A model generated the notes under the pieces. That model did not search any database. It had not been told where the DNA came from and worked only from the letters and a program-made list of their open reading frames with translations. Of a stretch of DNA of 64,000 nucleotides, positions 25,913 through 34,952 are shown piece after piece. The stretch comes from G963676655 sp963676655 (lineage in GTDB: Bacteria > Verrucomicrobiota > Lentisphaeria > Victivallales > Victivallaceae). Location of the stretch: NCBI GenBank assembly GCA_963676655.2, contig CAXXKX010000003.1:1302001-1366000 (forward strand), read 5' to 3'. Position 1 is the first letter of the stretch. Each line of letters begins with the position of its first letter. A program made the translations under genes and the position numbers.

Positions 25913-26029
25913 TTATTTTCCGCAACTGGTTTTACTGCCGTTCGCGGCATGGTAGGCCTGACATTTTTCGCAATCGCCGTTACGCGGACAACTGGTATAG
26001 GGGCACGGACATTTTTCGTTTTTGCTCAT
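25913..26029 (-). CDS. Small Cys-rich protein
   Basis: 38 residues: MSKNEKCPCPYTSCPRNGDC followed by EKCQAYHAANGSKTSCGK. Six cysteines in CPCP, SCPRNGDCEKC and TSC suggest metal (zinc or iron-sulfur) binding. Similar short CPxxxCxRxGxCxxCxAYH proteins are common in anaerobes, without known function. The start is the ATG at 26029 (AAAGG 10 bases upstream); a longer frame overlaps bamA. Confidence 0.75.
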   Translation of the reverse strand: MSKNEKCPCPYTSCPRNGDCEKCQAYHAANGSKTSCGK

Positions 26030-26048
26030 CTTTACTAACCTTTTCTGT

Positions 26049-28508
26049 TTACCAGGTAAATCCCATATTGAAGTGGAACCGCAGTCTGTTTCTAACACCC
26101 TTCTGATTGTTCAAAACCGGATAAGCCAGGTCTAGTTTAACCGGCGCGTTCAAATACGGCAGCTTGATGCGCAAACCGTAACCGGCGCCAATATTCAATC
26201 GGCTCAAGCCGTAGCTGAACGACTGCATTTGCACCAGACCGGCATCACAGAAGACGGCGCCGCGGATAAATTTGTAAATCGGATGAGTGATCTCCGCGGT
26301 AGCCAAAGCCATCGACTGGCCGCCTATCGCCTTTTTCTGATTGTCCACCGGAGATATCGTGCGGTATTCAAAACCGCGAACAGAGTCGCCGCCGCCAAGG
26401 AAATAGCGTTCATAGACCGGTACGGCTTTCGAACGGTCAAAGTCGGCAACAGTTCCCATTTTACCGCCGACATGACAGATCAGGAACTTATCAAAGAATG
26501 AGAAAAAGTAAATACCTTTACCTTCCAGACGATAGAAATTATTGCTTGAACCAATGGGTTTGAACGCACCCGCGGTGGAAAAATTGACCAAATAGCCGCT
26601 GGTCGGCGACAGCAGATTGTCACGAGTGTCACGGGTGATTGACGCGGAAATCTGGCTGACGTTGCTCCATCCCTGCAAATCACGCATTTCCCGGGAACGT
26701 TTACTTTCCACATCGTAGACGTGAACATTTTCAAACTTATACCCAGCAGAAACAGAAGTAAAATCGTCAAATATTTTGCGGGTCAGTGAGGTTCTTACTC
26801 CAAGTCTGCTTTCGTCCCAGTACTCATATGCTACATTATTAAAATAGCCGGAAACATCAAGCTGCAACGGCATATCCAACAACCACGGCTCAGTGAAATC
26901 AACGCTGACGTCATTACGGTCCAGACCGCCCATACCACGGATTCTCAGGCGCTGTCCACCGCCGGAAAAGAGGTTCTTAGGGTCGGTAAGATCAAAGTTG
27001 TTATTGCTCAATTCAAGCATCCCGACCAAACTGTCGGTATCGGAAAATCCGGCCCCGATCTTAAAGCTGTAGGGATTTTTCTCTTCAACTGTGAAATTCA
27101 CATCTTTCTGATTTATATTATCGGTACTGACTGTAACAGTGTCAACTTTCTTGAAATAGCCCATCCCCATCAACCGCTGCTTGCTGGCGTCGATACGGTT
27201 TTTGTCTACCGGGTCACCGGGCTGGATAGCCAGTTCACGACGAATCACTTTATCCTTGGTTATCCGGTTACCGGAAATATTGACATCCTGAACAAAATAT
27301 TTACGGCCTTCATAAACCTTGAACTCAAGGTCGACGATATGGGTTTTAAAGTTCGGCAGACGCTCGACCCGGCAGTTGTAATCAACGTAACCCATCGAGG
27401 CGTATTCCTCTTCAAAATTTTTCAAAGAACTTTTAACTTTATCGGTATCAAAAGTCTCGTCGGAACGAATTCTCAGTTCTTTGCGCAGCAGCTTGGGGCT
27501 CACGGCCTTTTCACCGGTAATGGTAATTTTCCCCACTTTATATGGTTTGCCTTCATGCAGAATAAAAGTAAGATTGACCTTTTCCGGGTCTTTCTTGTCG
27601 TAAGAAACCTTGATGTCTTTGACTTTAAAATCCAGATAACCTTTTTTCCAGTACATTTCACGCAGCCGCAATTTATCGTTATTCAGCTCTTTTGGCGTGA
27701 ACAGCCCCATATCGAGCAGCCAGCTCAGGAAAGAATAACGATTAGCGATGCTTGATTTAAGATTCCACTGGGAATAGACCGTAGCGCCTTTGAAAACCAC
27801 ATCATTGACCTTGTAACGCAGTTTTTCAACGATTTTGAAAATCACGATAACACCATCTTTGCCCTGCTGCTTTAAATCAGCGGTCACGGTTGCTTCGCGG
27901 TAACCCTTATCATCGTAAAACTTGCGCAGCGCGTTGGCGCTTTCACGGAATTTGCGGTCATTCAGAGGCTCTCCGGCGGAAATGGAAACTTTGTCCATAA
28001 TATCTTTGGTGGAGAATTTTTTGTTACCCTCGAACCGGACGGAAACGATGCGCGGGCGGATTTTGAGAATGAATGAAACGTCGATACTGCCGTCAGCATT
28101 GATTTTGGTGGGAGCTTTGACGTCCTCAAAGTAACCCATTTCATAAAGACGTTTAATGTCGTTATTCAGCGTCAGCCGGTTAAACAAATCACCTTTTTTC
28201 GACATAATGTTCGCATCAAGCTGTTTAATCGGGAAGCGATAGGAACCGGACTGAATGAAAGTAATTTTGCTGATCCGTCCTTTAATGTCCTGGTCAGACG
28301 CCTTTGAAACTTTAACCGGAACAGTCTTTTTCACTTTACGAGTTGCAGTTGGCTGTTCTTTGACGTTATCCGGTTTTAAGACTATTTTAGTCGCGGAAGT
28401 TGCTTCAAATGCTATTCCCAGGAGGCTTAAAGTAAGAATTGACGAACATATCAGACGTTTTCGTCGACCGATGCAGGATTTATATTCAGTCACAACAGTT
28501 CCCTTCAT
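26049..28508 (-). CDS. bamA: Outer membrane assembly factor BamA
   Basis: 819 residues. After an N-terminal signal-like segment (ICSSILTLSLLGIAFEATSA) come five POTRA-like repeats (IVSVRFEGNKKFSTKDIMDK, YKVGKITITGEKAVSPKLLR, YFVQDVNISGNRITKDKVIR) and the 16-strand barrel with VRGFEYRTISP, the conserved VRGF motif of the lid loop. It ends in an aromatic residue (FNMGFTW). It inserts beta-barrel proteins into the outer membrane, which shows a diderm envelope. Confidence 0.96.
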   Translation of the reverse strand: MKGTVVTEYKSCIGRRKRLICSSILTLSLLGIAFEATSATKIVLKPDNVKEQPTATRKVKKTVPVKVSKASDQDIKGRISKITFIQSGSYRFPIKQLDANIMSKKGDLFNRLTLNNDIKRLYEMGYFEDVKAPTKINADGSIDVSFILKIRPRIVSVRFEGNKKFSTKDIMDKVSISAGEPLNDRKFRESANALRKFYDDKGYREATVTADLKQQGKDGVIVIFKIVEKLRYKVNDVVFKGATVYSQWNLKSSIANRYSFLSWLLDMGLFTPKELNNDKLRLREMYWKKGYLDFKVKDIKVSYDKKDPEKVNLTFILHEGKPYKVGKITITGEKAVSPKLLRKELRIRSDETFDTDKVKSSLKNFEEEYASMGYVDYNCRVERLPNFKTHIVDLEFKVYEGRKYFVQDVNISGNRITKDKVIRRELAIQPGDPVDKNRIDASKQRLMGMGYFKKVDTVTVSTDNINQKDVNFTVEEKNPYSFKIGAGFSDTDSLVGMLELSNNNFDLTDPKNLFSGGGQRLRIRGMGGLDRNDVSVDFTEPWLLDMPLQLDVSGYFNNVAYEYWDESRLGVRTSLTRKIFDDFTSVSAGYKFENVHVYDVESKRSREMRDLQGWSNVSQISASITRDTRDNLLSPTSGYLVNFSTAGAFKPIGSSNNFYRLEGKGIYFFSFFDKFLICHVGGKMGTVADFDRSKAVPVYERYFLGGGDSVRGFEYRTISPVDNQKKAIGGQSMALATAEITHPIYKFIRGAVFCDAGLVQMQSFSYGLSRLNIGAGYGLRIKLPYLNAPVKLDLAYPVLNNQKGVRNRLRFHFNMGFTW

Positions 28509-28559
28509 TCATATTTAATAAAAAAAATTTTTTGTAATATATATTGATAATTTAAATCT

Positions 28560-30011
28560 TCAAGAGTCCAATTTAGGCGGTACGTCATCTTCGTCATAAC
28601 GGCTCTTGCTTTCAAACAACATGATACTGGGACGGAACCGGAGATCAATAATCCCGGTCTGTCCGTTACGGTTCTTCTCGATAATCAGCTTGGTTTCAAC
28701 CCCGTGTTTTTTAATTTCTTCGGAATTGCCCTCTTTGGATTCATCACGGTCACGGTGCAGAAACGCCACAATATCGGCGTCCTGTTCAATCGACCCGGAT
28801 TCACGAAGGTGACTGAGGCGCGGCTGCGTTGCAGCTCCGGAGCCTTTTTCAACTTCACGGTTAAGCTGGGCCAGAATCAAAACCGGAACATTCAGTTCTT
28901 TGGCCAGGGCCTTGATACCGCCGGAAATCTCCGCTACTTCCTGCTGACGGTTGTCCTGTCTTGAAGTCTGGCTGCCGCGCATAATCTGCAAGTAGTCAAT
29001 GGCAACCAGTTGAATGTCATGCTGCTGTTTGAGACGACGGGCCTTGGAACGCAGCTCAGAGATCGTTATACTGGGAGTGGGGTCGATATAAAATTTCATT
29101 TCACTCAGAGCTTTGACCGCCTGGGTGATCTTCTGCATATCGGTAGGTCGGAAAGAATTATCGTAAAATGATGATTCACTTACTTTGGCTTCGGTACACA
29201 ACATACGCCTGATCAACTGTTCGCCGGTCATTTCCAGACTGAAGAACGCAACCGGGACTTTCTGAGTAAGCGCGACTTTGTGAAGCAGATTCAGCGCGAA
29301 TGAAGTTTTACCGATAGAGGGCCGGGCGGCCAGAACAAACATTTCACCGGCTCTGAAACCAGTAACCAGACGGTCAAGGTCGGGATAACCGGTCGGAATC
29401 GCCGGGTCGATCTCTTTACGCAGGACCTTCTGAATATATTCGAAGGATTCAATAATCCCATCTTTAATGTCGATAATCTCAGATTTGGAGGTACTGTGGC
29501 GGATATTGAAAATATCCTGTTCAATCTGGTCGACCAGATCGGCGACATTCATTTCCGGATCATAGCACTGGGTAATCGAATTAGCACAGGCATTGATCAT
29601 TTTACGCAGGGTGGACAGATCTTTAATAATCCGGCACCAGTTTTCAAGATTCGCGGTAGTTGGAAGCGTCTCGGTGAGCTCATATAAAAAGATCTCACCG
29701 CCGACTTCTTCCAGCTTATCGCGTTTTTTCAGTTCGTGCGCTACGGAAATAGCATCACAACTATTTGGAGCGGCGTCGTGCAGGGAACGAATCGTGTTGA
29801 ATATCTCACGATGAATTTGCGAATAGAAAACCTCGTCCGATTCAAACTCTTCAATTACCAGCCCGATACAGGTTTCCGGTTCTTTGAGCATTGCTCCAAG
29901 AACCGCCTGTTCAGCCTGGAGATTATGGGGCTGCGGCCGTTCTTCACCGAACAGCCCCGGAATAATTTTACGCTCTTTCGAGGCGCTTCTTTTATCCTGC
30001 TTCTCCGCCAT
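28560..30011 (-). CDS. dnaB: Replicative DNA helicase DnaB
   Basis: 483 residues. The N-terminal domain begins PHNLQAEQAVLGAMLKEPET; the RecA-like C-domain has the Walker A RPSIGKTSFALNLLHK, the segment VAIDYLQIMRG (Walker B), and QLNREVEKG. It unwinds DNA at the fork. It follows rplI by eight bases at the end of the rpsF-ssb-rpsR-rplI cluster, a conserved arrangement. Confidence 0.97.
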   Translation of the reverse strand: MAEKQDKRSASKERKIIPGLFGEERPQPHNLQAEQAVLGAMLKEPETCIGLVIEEFESDEVFYSQIHREIFNTIRSLHDAAPNSCDAISVAHELKKRDKLEEVGGEIFLYELTETLPTTANLENWCRIIKDLSTLRKMINACANSITQCYDPEMNVADLVDQIEQDIFNIRHSTSKSEIIDIKDGIIESFEYIQKVLRKEIDPAIPTGYPDLDRLVTGFRAGEMFVLAARPSIGKTSFALNLLHKVALTQKVPVAFFSLEMTGEQLIRRMLCTEAKVSESSFYDNSFRPTDMQKITQAVKALSEMKFYIDPTPSITISELRSKARRLKQQHDIQLVAIDYLQIMRGSQTSRQDNRQQEVAEISGGIKALAKELNVPVLILAQLNREVEKGSGAATQPRLSHLRESGSIEQDADIVAFLHRDRDESKEGNSEEIKKHGVETKLIIEKNRNGQTGIIDLRFRPSIMLFESKSRYDEDDVPPKLDS

Positions 30012-30019
30012 AAGACCGC

Positions 30020-30472
30020 TTAAGCGCGAACAACCCAGACTTTTGCGGTAGTGGCAACGTCCTGGTGCAGTTTGATTTCCACGGTGTATTCACCGAGGGT
30101 CTTGATCGGCTCGGCAATCTTGATACGGTTATGGTCGATTTCAACGCCCAGTTCCGCCATTTTTTCAGCGATAACGCGATCAGTAACAGAACCGAAGAGC
30201 TGATCGTCATTGGATGCCTGCATCTGGATAGAAATTTCCAACGCGGCAATCTTGTCAATCAATTCTTTGGCTTTTGCCAGTTCAGCGGCACGCTGTTCTT
30301 CAATTTTTTCACGACGTGATTCGAGAACTCTGAGTGCGCCCGGAGTGGCTTTCGCGGCCAGGCTGCGGGGCAACAGGTAGTTTCTGGCATAACCGGCAGC
30401 CACATTGACTTCCTCGCCGGCCAGACCCAGATCTTCAACGTCTTCAAGTAAAATCAGTTTAACCTGAGGCAT
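30020..30472 (-). CDS. rplI: 50S ribosomal protein L9
   Basis: 150 residues. VKLILLEDVEDLGLAGEEVN and VAAGYARNYLLPRSLA are the L9 N-terminal signature, followed by the long connecting helix and a C-domain ending in TTAKVWVVRA. Standard length. Confidence 0.97.
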   Translation of the reverse strand: MPQVKLILLEDVEDLGLAGEEVNVAAGYARNYLLPRSLAAKATPGALRVLESRREKIEEQRAAELAKAKELIDKIAALEISIQMQASNDDQLFGSVTDRVIAEKMAELGVEIDHNRIKIAEPIKTLGEYTVEIKLHQDVATTAKVWVVRA

Positions 30473-30566
30473 AATATATTCTCCTTGGATTGTTTTGCTT
30501 TGTCAGCTGTTAGTCGCAAACAGGATTAACATCACCTTCGACTTCCAACTGTCAATTTCAACGTTC

Positions 30567-30794
30567 TTACAGGGTGATACTCAAAATCCGGGCGCGTTTG
30601 ATCGCCACGCTGAGCATCTTCTGATGTTTCAGACAAGTACCGGTGGTACGCCGCGGCAGGATTTTGCCCTTTTCAGTCTGGAACTTGCGGAGAATGTCAC
30701 CATTCAAATAATCGATGTATGTGACGCTTTCTTCACAAAAACGACAGATTTTCGGTTTCATTGTCCGTTTTTTACGTCTTCTTTTCTGTTGCAT
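30567..30794 (-). CDS. rpsR: 30S ribosomal protein S18
   Basis: 75 residues with CRFCEESVTYIDYLNGDILR and LPRRTTGTCLKHQKMLSVAI, the S18 core. The CxxC-like N-terminus (CRFC) suggests a zinc-binding form. Between ssb and rplI. Confidence 0.97.
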   Translation of the reverse strand: MQQKRRRKKRTMKPKICRFCEESVTYIDYLNGDILRKFQTEKGKILPRRTTGTCLKHQKMLSVAIKRARILSITL

Positions 30795-30865
30795 GATTTT
30801 CCTCTTGGTTGTTATTATTTACATGCTGTAATTATTGATAATCTTATAGACTGTACACAACTGGC

Positions 30866-31477
30866 TTAGAACGGGATATCGTCCTCGGCTCCATCCACGT
30901 CAAAAGCTCCTCCGGGCATTTGCGGCGGCGCTCCGCCGCCATGTCCCTGCTGTGACTTGGAATTATTCTGCCAGGAACTGTTATTCTGAGGCTGCTGCCA
31001 GGAACTGTTATTCTGAGGCTGCTGCCAGGAACCGTTGTTCTGCTGTTGTTGCCAGGAACCGCTGTTCTGCCGCGGCTGAGACTGCTGAGGCTGCTGTTGA
31101 TAGCCGCCATACTGATCTCCATCGGACATTTCCTCTTCCGACCGTCCGGGCCGGGACAGAAACTGAACGCGATCAGCGACAACCCGCAATTTGGAGCGGC
31201 TGGCCCCAGTCTGCTTATCCTGCCACTGGTCAAGCTGCAGTCGACCTTCGATCAGGATCGGGTCCCCCTTGTGGATGTATCGCTGGCAGGTTTCGCCCTG
31301 ACGACCCCAGGCCACGATATCAACAAAACAGACTTCATCTTTTTCCTGACCGTTCGAAACGAAACGGCGACTTACCGCCAGGCCCATTTCACAAACCGCC
31401 ATGCCGCTGTTGGTATGGCGCAATTCGGGATCTCGGGTAAGATTACCCATCAAAAATACTTTGTTGAGAGAAGCCAT
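30866..31477 (-). CDS. ssb: Single-stranded DNA-binding protein with repeat linker
   Basis: 203 residues. The OB fold (MASLNKVFLMGNLTRDPELR, KGDPILIEGRLQLDQW) occupies about 1-110. The linker has Gln/Asn/Trp-rich repeats of the form SWQQPQNN, several nearly identical at the DNA level. The tail ends DDIPF, the acidic tip that recruits replication and repair proteins. It is longer than typical SSB (about 150-180) owing to the linker. Confidence 0.96.
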   Translation of the reverse strand: MASLNKVFLMGNLTRDPELRHTNSGMAVCEMGLAVSRRFVSNGQEKDEVCFVDIVAWGRQGETCQRYIHKGDPILIEGRLQLDQWQDKQTGASRSKLRVVADRVQFLSRPGRSEEEMSDGDQYGGYQQQPQQSQPRQNSGSWQQQQNNGSWQQPQNNSSWQQPQNNSSWQNNSKSQQGHGGGAPPQMPGGAFDVDGAEDDIPF

Positions 31478-31530
31478 GTTTCTATCCTCCGGTGTTATCT
31501 CAGTCTTATGTGTCTATTGCTTATGCTTCT

Positions 31531-31872
31531 TCAGTCTCTGGGCTCTCTGGCCGGGGCGGCCAACTTGGGCTCAATCGCGCCTTCCGGGCGATCATAGGCG
31601 ATTACCATTTCACGCAAAACGCGATCATCCAGACGGAACTTATCACGAATCTGTTCAATGACTTCCGGATTGCTTTCAAAGATATATTTCCAATAGATAC
31701 CGGCTTTGCGTTTTTTGATCTCGCGGGCGAACTGGCGACGGCCCAGAGAAATGCTTTCGCTGATGGAGCCTTTCCAGCCTTTCATCAATTCGGTCAATTC
31801 CTGAGTGAAGGCATTACCTTCGTCATCAACTCTGCGAATGTCCAGAATGAATACTGCTTCGTATTTTTTCAA
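31531..31872 (-). CDS. rpsF: 30S ribosomal protein S6
   Basis: 113 residues: MKKYEAVFILDIRRVDDEGN and the beta strand GIYWKYIFESNPEVIEQIRD, with VLREMVIAYDRPEG near the end. First of the rpsF-ssb-rpsR-rplI-dnaB set, three bases after pth. Confidence 0.95.
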   Translation of the reverse strand: MKKYEAVFILDIRRVDDEGNAFTQELTELMKGWKGSISESISLGRRQFAREIKKRKAGIYWKYIFESNPEVIEQIRDKFRLDDRVLREMVIAYDRPEGAIEPKLAAPAREPRD

Positions 31873-31875
31873 AAC

Positions 31876-32511
31876 TTAATCCTCCTTGTTGGATTGTTTC
31901 AATTCTTCTTTGCTTTCTTCCTCAACCGTCAGGTCAAGAGCGTTAAAACGATTCATGGCAAAAGTAACGCCGCGGGCCAGACATGCAATCGATGCTTCAG
32001 CCGCACTGGCGACAACCTTATCGAAGATCACTTCTTCGTCCGGATTAAAACGACCTAAGACATGATCAATCTGCCGTGACTTGTCACCACTGATCCCGAC
32101 TCTCAGCCGGGCAAACTGGTTCGAACCCAGTTCGTTGATGACCGATTCGACTCCGCGGTGACCGGCACTGCCGCCGCCGCTGCGAACCCTGATCCGGCCT
32201 AAAGGCAAATCAACCTCATCATAAATCAGTAAGAGTTCGTCGGCCTGGATTTCCAGCTTCCGCATCAAACTACCGACGGATTTGCCGCTCAGGTTCATGA
32301 ATGTCATGGGTTTGAGCAACCGGATTGTCCGGCCCCGAAAACGGCCTTCGAATACCTCACCGCTGAATTTGTCGTAGCGGATATATTCGCCCGGCAGTTC
32401 CCTGACCAGTCGATCAATAATCGTAAATCCTGCGTTATGGCGGGTTCCGGCATATTCTCTTCCCGGATTTCCCAGTCCTGCTATCAACTTGATAACACTG
32501 TTATTTGCCAT
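31876..32511 (-). CDS. pth: Peptidyl-tRNA hydrolase
   Basis: 211 residues from the ATG at 32511. LIAGLGNPGREYAGTRHNAG contains the catalytic-site His and Asn; KPMTFMNLSGKSV and YDEVDLPLGRIRVRSGGG are the other signatures. It recycles peptidyl-tRNA released from stalled ribosomes. The C-terminus has an extra acidic tail. Confidence 0.96.
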   Translation of the reverse strand: MANNSVIKLIAGLGNPGREYAGTRHNAGFTIIDRLVRELPGEYIRYDKFSGEVFEGRFRGRTIRLLKPMTFMNLSGKSVGSLMRKLEIQADELLLIYDEVDLPLGRIRVRSGGGSAGHRGVESVINELGSNQFARLRVGISGDKSRQIDHVLGRFNPDEEVIFDKVVASAAEASIACLARGVTFAMNRFNALDLTVEEESKEELKQSNKED

Positions 32512-32587
32512 AATGCATTTTCCTGAATCGCTTTCAAACAACTCGCGGCTTCAGCCGCGTAAAAAAGCAGTTTACCTGTTATTTAAC

Positions 32588-33214
32588 TTATTCTTCCTCA
32601 GCTTCAGCCGGAGCAGCGCTTTCGACTTCTTCAGCTTCTTCATCACTGACGGCCGCAGCCTGCTGTGCAACCATGAATACAACACCGATCTCATCGTGAT
32701 TATAGGTCACACCTTTAATAACCGGCAGATCTTTGACCAGCAAGCTGTCATCAACATCCAGACTGCTGATATCGACCATAATCGATTCCGGCAGGTCGGT
32801 CGGCAGACAGGAGATTTCAACCTCGTGCATGATCTGTTCAAGCAGACCGCCGTGAGACAGTCCAACCGGATCTCCGGGCAATGCGTGGATCGCAACTGCG
32901 GTAGAGATCTCTTCGTCCATTTTTACCGCCTGGAAATCAATGTGGATCGGGTCGCGATTTATGACGCTGTACTGAATTTCCTTGACCAGAACGGTGACTT
33001 TTCCATTGTCGGTAACGAGGTCCATCAGGTTGATGTCATGATCGGCACGGGTCAATCCGTCCCATTCAACCGCATCCACCAGCAACGACTGGTTGTCTGA
33101 GTGACTGCCATAAACCTCGACCGGAATCAGGCCTTCTTTGCGGGCACGTGCTGCTGCTCGTTTACCTTTTGCGGTCCGAAGCTGCGCACGCAACTCTTTG
33201 TTGTTTTTGCTCAT
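32588..33214 (-). CDS. rplY: 50S ribosomal protein L25 (Ctc form)
   Basis: 208 residues. The N-terminal L25 domain (LRTAKGKRAAARARKEGLIP) binds 5S rRNA. The C-terminal beta domain (LMHEVEISCLPTDLPE-like region) is the Ctc extension, with an acidic, Ala/Glu-rich tail. Between prs and pth, the usual order. Confidence 0.94.
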   Translation of the reverse strand: MSKNNKELRAQLRTAKGKRAAARARKEGLIPVEVYGSHSDNQSLLVDAVEWDGLTRADHDINLMDLVTDNGKVTVLVKEIQYSVINRDPIHIDFQAVKMDEEISTAVAIHALPGDPVGLSHGGLLEQIMHEVEISCLPTDLPESIMVDISSLDVDDSLLVKDLPVIKGVTYNHDEIGVVFMVAQQAAAVSDEEAEEVESAAPAEAEEE

Positions 33215-33285
33215 GCTTTTCCTTTCGATTTTTTTTCGAATTTGTGAGTCTTGTTTATGTTTTTATGCGTCTTGTGATTTATTTA

Positions 33286-34230
33286 TTAATGTACTTTAAA
33301 CAGCGACGAAACCGATTCGCCCTCATGGATGCGCTTGATCGCTTCACCCAGAATCGGCGCGGTCGACAACACTTTAATTTTTCCATCCAGAGTATCCGGA
33401 ACCGTAACACAGTCGGTGGTAACCATTTCAACAATCGATTCACAGTGCCGGAGGCGCTCACGACCTACTTCATTGAGCAGACAGTGCGAAACCGCGACAA
33501 ATACTTTCGCCGCGCCTTTCATCGTCAAAAGTTCCGCCGCGGCACAAAGAGTTCCGGCCGTTGAAGTCAAGTCGTCAGTAATAACACAGGTTTTGCCCTC
33601 AACATCACCGACCAGGTGAGAAAGCGCGACTGAAGTGGCGTCAATCCGGCGTTTGGCGACAACCGCCAAACCCGCTTCCATCATATCCGCGTAGGAATGG
33701 GCCATTTTCACACTGCCGGAGTCAGGCGCGACAACCAGACCGTTTTCCCCCAGTTTTTCCCGCAGATAAGGCACCAGTACCGGAGCCGCGTAAAGGTGGT
33801 CCACCGGAATATCAAAAAAGCCCTGAATCTGTTGCGAATGGAGGTCCATGGTCAAAATACGATGAGCACCGGCGGTCGTTAACAGATCGGCTACCAGTTT
33901 CGCTGAAATCGGAACTCGCGGCCGGTCCTTACGGTCCTGCCTGGCATACCCGTAATAAGGCAAAACCGCGGTAATACGCCCGGCGGAAGCGCGTTTGGCC
34001 GCGTCCAGCATAATCAGCAGTTCCATCAGGTTTTCATTGGTCGGGGCACAAGTCGGCTGAATGATGAACAGATCCGCCCGACGGATATTTTCTTCATATT
34101 GAGCAAAAGTCTCGCCATCGGGAAAACGCTGTAAATTCACTTTCCCGAGCGGGCGTCCGAGATAATCGGCAATTTTCTTTGCCAGGGCCGGGTGGGCGCT
34201 GCCTGCCACCACACAAATGTCTGTAAACAT
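33286..34230 (-). CDS. prs: Ribose-phosphate pyrophosphokinase
   Basis: 314 residues. ICVVAGSAHPALAKKIADYL at the start; FPDGETFAQYEENIR, YYGYARQDRKDRPRVPISAK and the PRPP-binding loop CVITDDLTSTAGTLCAA are all present. It makes PRPP from ribose 5-phosphate and ATP for nucleotide, His and Trp synthesis. AAAGGAG is placed before the ATG. It sits behind a leader with an intrinsic terminator. Confidence 0.97.
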   Translation of the reverse strand: MFTDICVVAGSAHPALAKKIADYLGRPLGKVNLQRFPDGETFAQYEENIRRADLFIIQPTCAPTNENLMELLIMLDAAKRASAGRITAVLPYYGYARQDRKDRPRVPISAKLVADLLTTAGAHRILTMDLHSQQIQGFFDIPVDHLYAAPVLVPYLREKLGENGLVVAPDSGSVKMAHSYADMMEAGLAVVAKRRIDATSVALSHLVGDVEGKTCVITDDLTSTAGTLCAAAELLTMKGAAKVFVAVSHCLLNEVGRERLRHCESIVEMVTTDCVTVPDTLDGKIKVLSTAPILGEAIKRIHEGESVSSLFKVH

Positions 34231-34283
34231 TTTTGCCTACTCCTTTTAATATATTATCAATCCATCGTTTCATATTTCCGGGG

Positions 34284-34321
34284 AAAAACAAAAAGCCTCC
34301 GCCGGTATCCACGACAGAGGC
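34284..34321 (-). terminator. Intrinsic terminator in the prs leader
   Basis: On the minus strand a 10-bp stem (GCCTCTGTCG with CGGCGGAGGC, two G-U pairs, 7-base loop; 34295-34304 and 34312-34321) is followed by TTTTTGTTTTT. It lies 54 bases upstream of the prs ATG and downstream of the predicted prs promoter, so it is either an attenuator or ends a small upstream transcript. Confidence 0.7.
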
Positions 34322-34361
34322 CCATCCGGAGCAAAATACTCCAGTCAAAAATCTTTCGATT

Positions 34362-34412
34362 TTATTTAAGTCTTTTGGGTGCGCCCGGCTCAACCGGGTC
34401 AAATCCTGTCAT
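34362..34412 (-). CDS. Possible 16-codon leader peptide upstream of prs
   Basis: ATG at 34412 to TAA at 34362 encodes MTGFDPVEPGAPKRLK. It overlaps a hairpin (CCCGG/CCGGG near 34384-34398) and is followed by the terminator, a layout like attenuator leader peptides. No strong ribosome-binding site is seen, so it may be chance. Confidence 0.25.
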   Translation of the reverse strand: MTGFDPVEPGAPKRLK

Positions 34413-34470
34413 GGATTAAGACATGTTTATCAATTGTAAAATCGCTCCAAATCTATGAAACGCAAAATTT

Positions 34471-34498
34471 AATATACCACACTAATGCAAAAAAGCAA
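34471..34498 (-). promoter_or_regulatory. Predicted promoter of prs
   Basis: TTGCTT (34493-34498) and TATATT (34471-34476), 16 bases apart, on the minus strand. This gives a leader of about 230 bases before prs. Confidence 0.45.
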
Positions 34499-34842
34499 AT
34501 CAAACAAAAATTTTTATTTCTTTGTCAAGTAAGCACGAAAATTAACCTGAACTATTCATAAAAAATGGATGAGATGTGAAAATATGTTCAAAAAGAAAGT
34601 TTTTGATTATCCCACAGGCGTAGCAGCGCTACGTCGAGGACATAAGCAAATACTTTACTTTGAGCAGATTGTAACAGGTCGCCATAAATTTGTGAATAAT
34701 TCAGGTTAAGGCTTGATCCTCAGAATTTAGATTATAATTCATTTCTTAACCACTGAATAACACTGAAAATGCATTTAACCACGAAATACACGAAAAAACA
34801 CGAAATAGATTTATTTTGCCGCTTCGCGGAAATACATTTTTT
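34499..34842. other. Intergenic stretch, no gene seen
   Basis: AT-rich spacer between the prs promoter and the accessory block. It contains ACCACGAAATACACGAAAAA near 34779-34800, related to the palindromic repeat that follows. Confidence 0.4.
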
Positions 34843-34944
34843 AGCCACGAATTTTACTAATCTCACTAATTTTTGAATTCCGCTTTGCGAAAAAAAGAAA
34901 ACTAAGAATTTGAATTATTCGTGTAATTTGTGCGATTCGTGGCT
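34843..34944. repeat. Imperfect long palindrome (AGCCACGAAT type)
   Basis: AGCCACGAAT at 34843-34852 is inverted at 34935-34944, and the flanking 18 bases of each arm also match partly. It ends next to the TAG of the ExbB-like gene (34953). The sequence looks like a short dispersed palindromic repeat. Confidence 0.6.
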
Positions 34945-34952
34945 CATCAATG

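Noticed and set aside
34375..34412. Possible tRNA fragment because of the GGGTCAAATCC stretch
   Set aside because: No acceptor, D or anticodon arms can be built on either strand.
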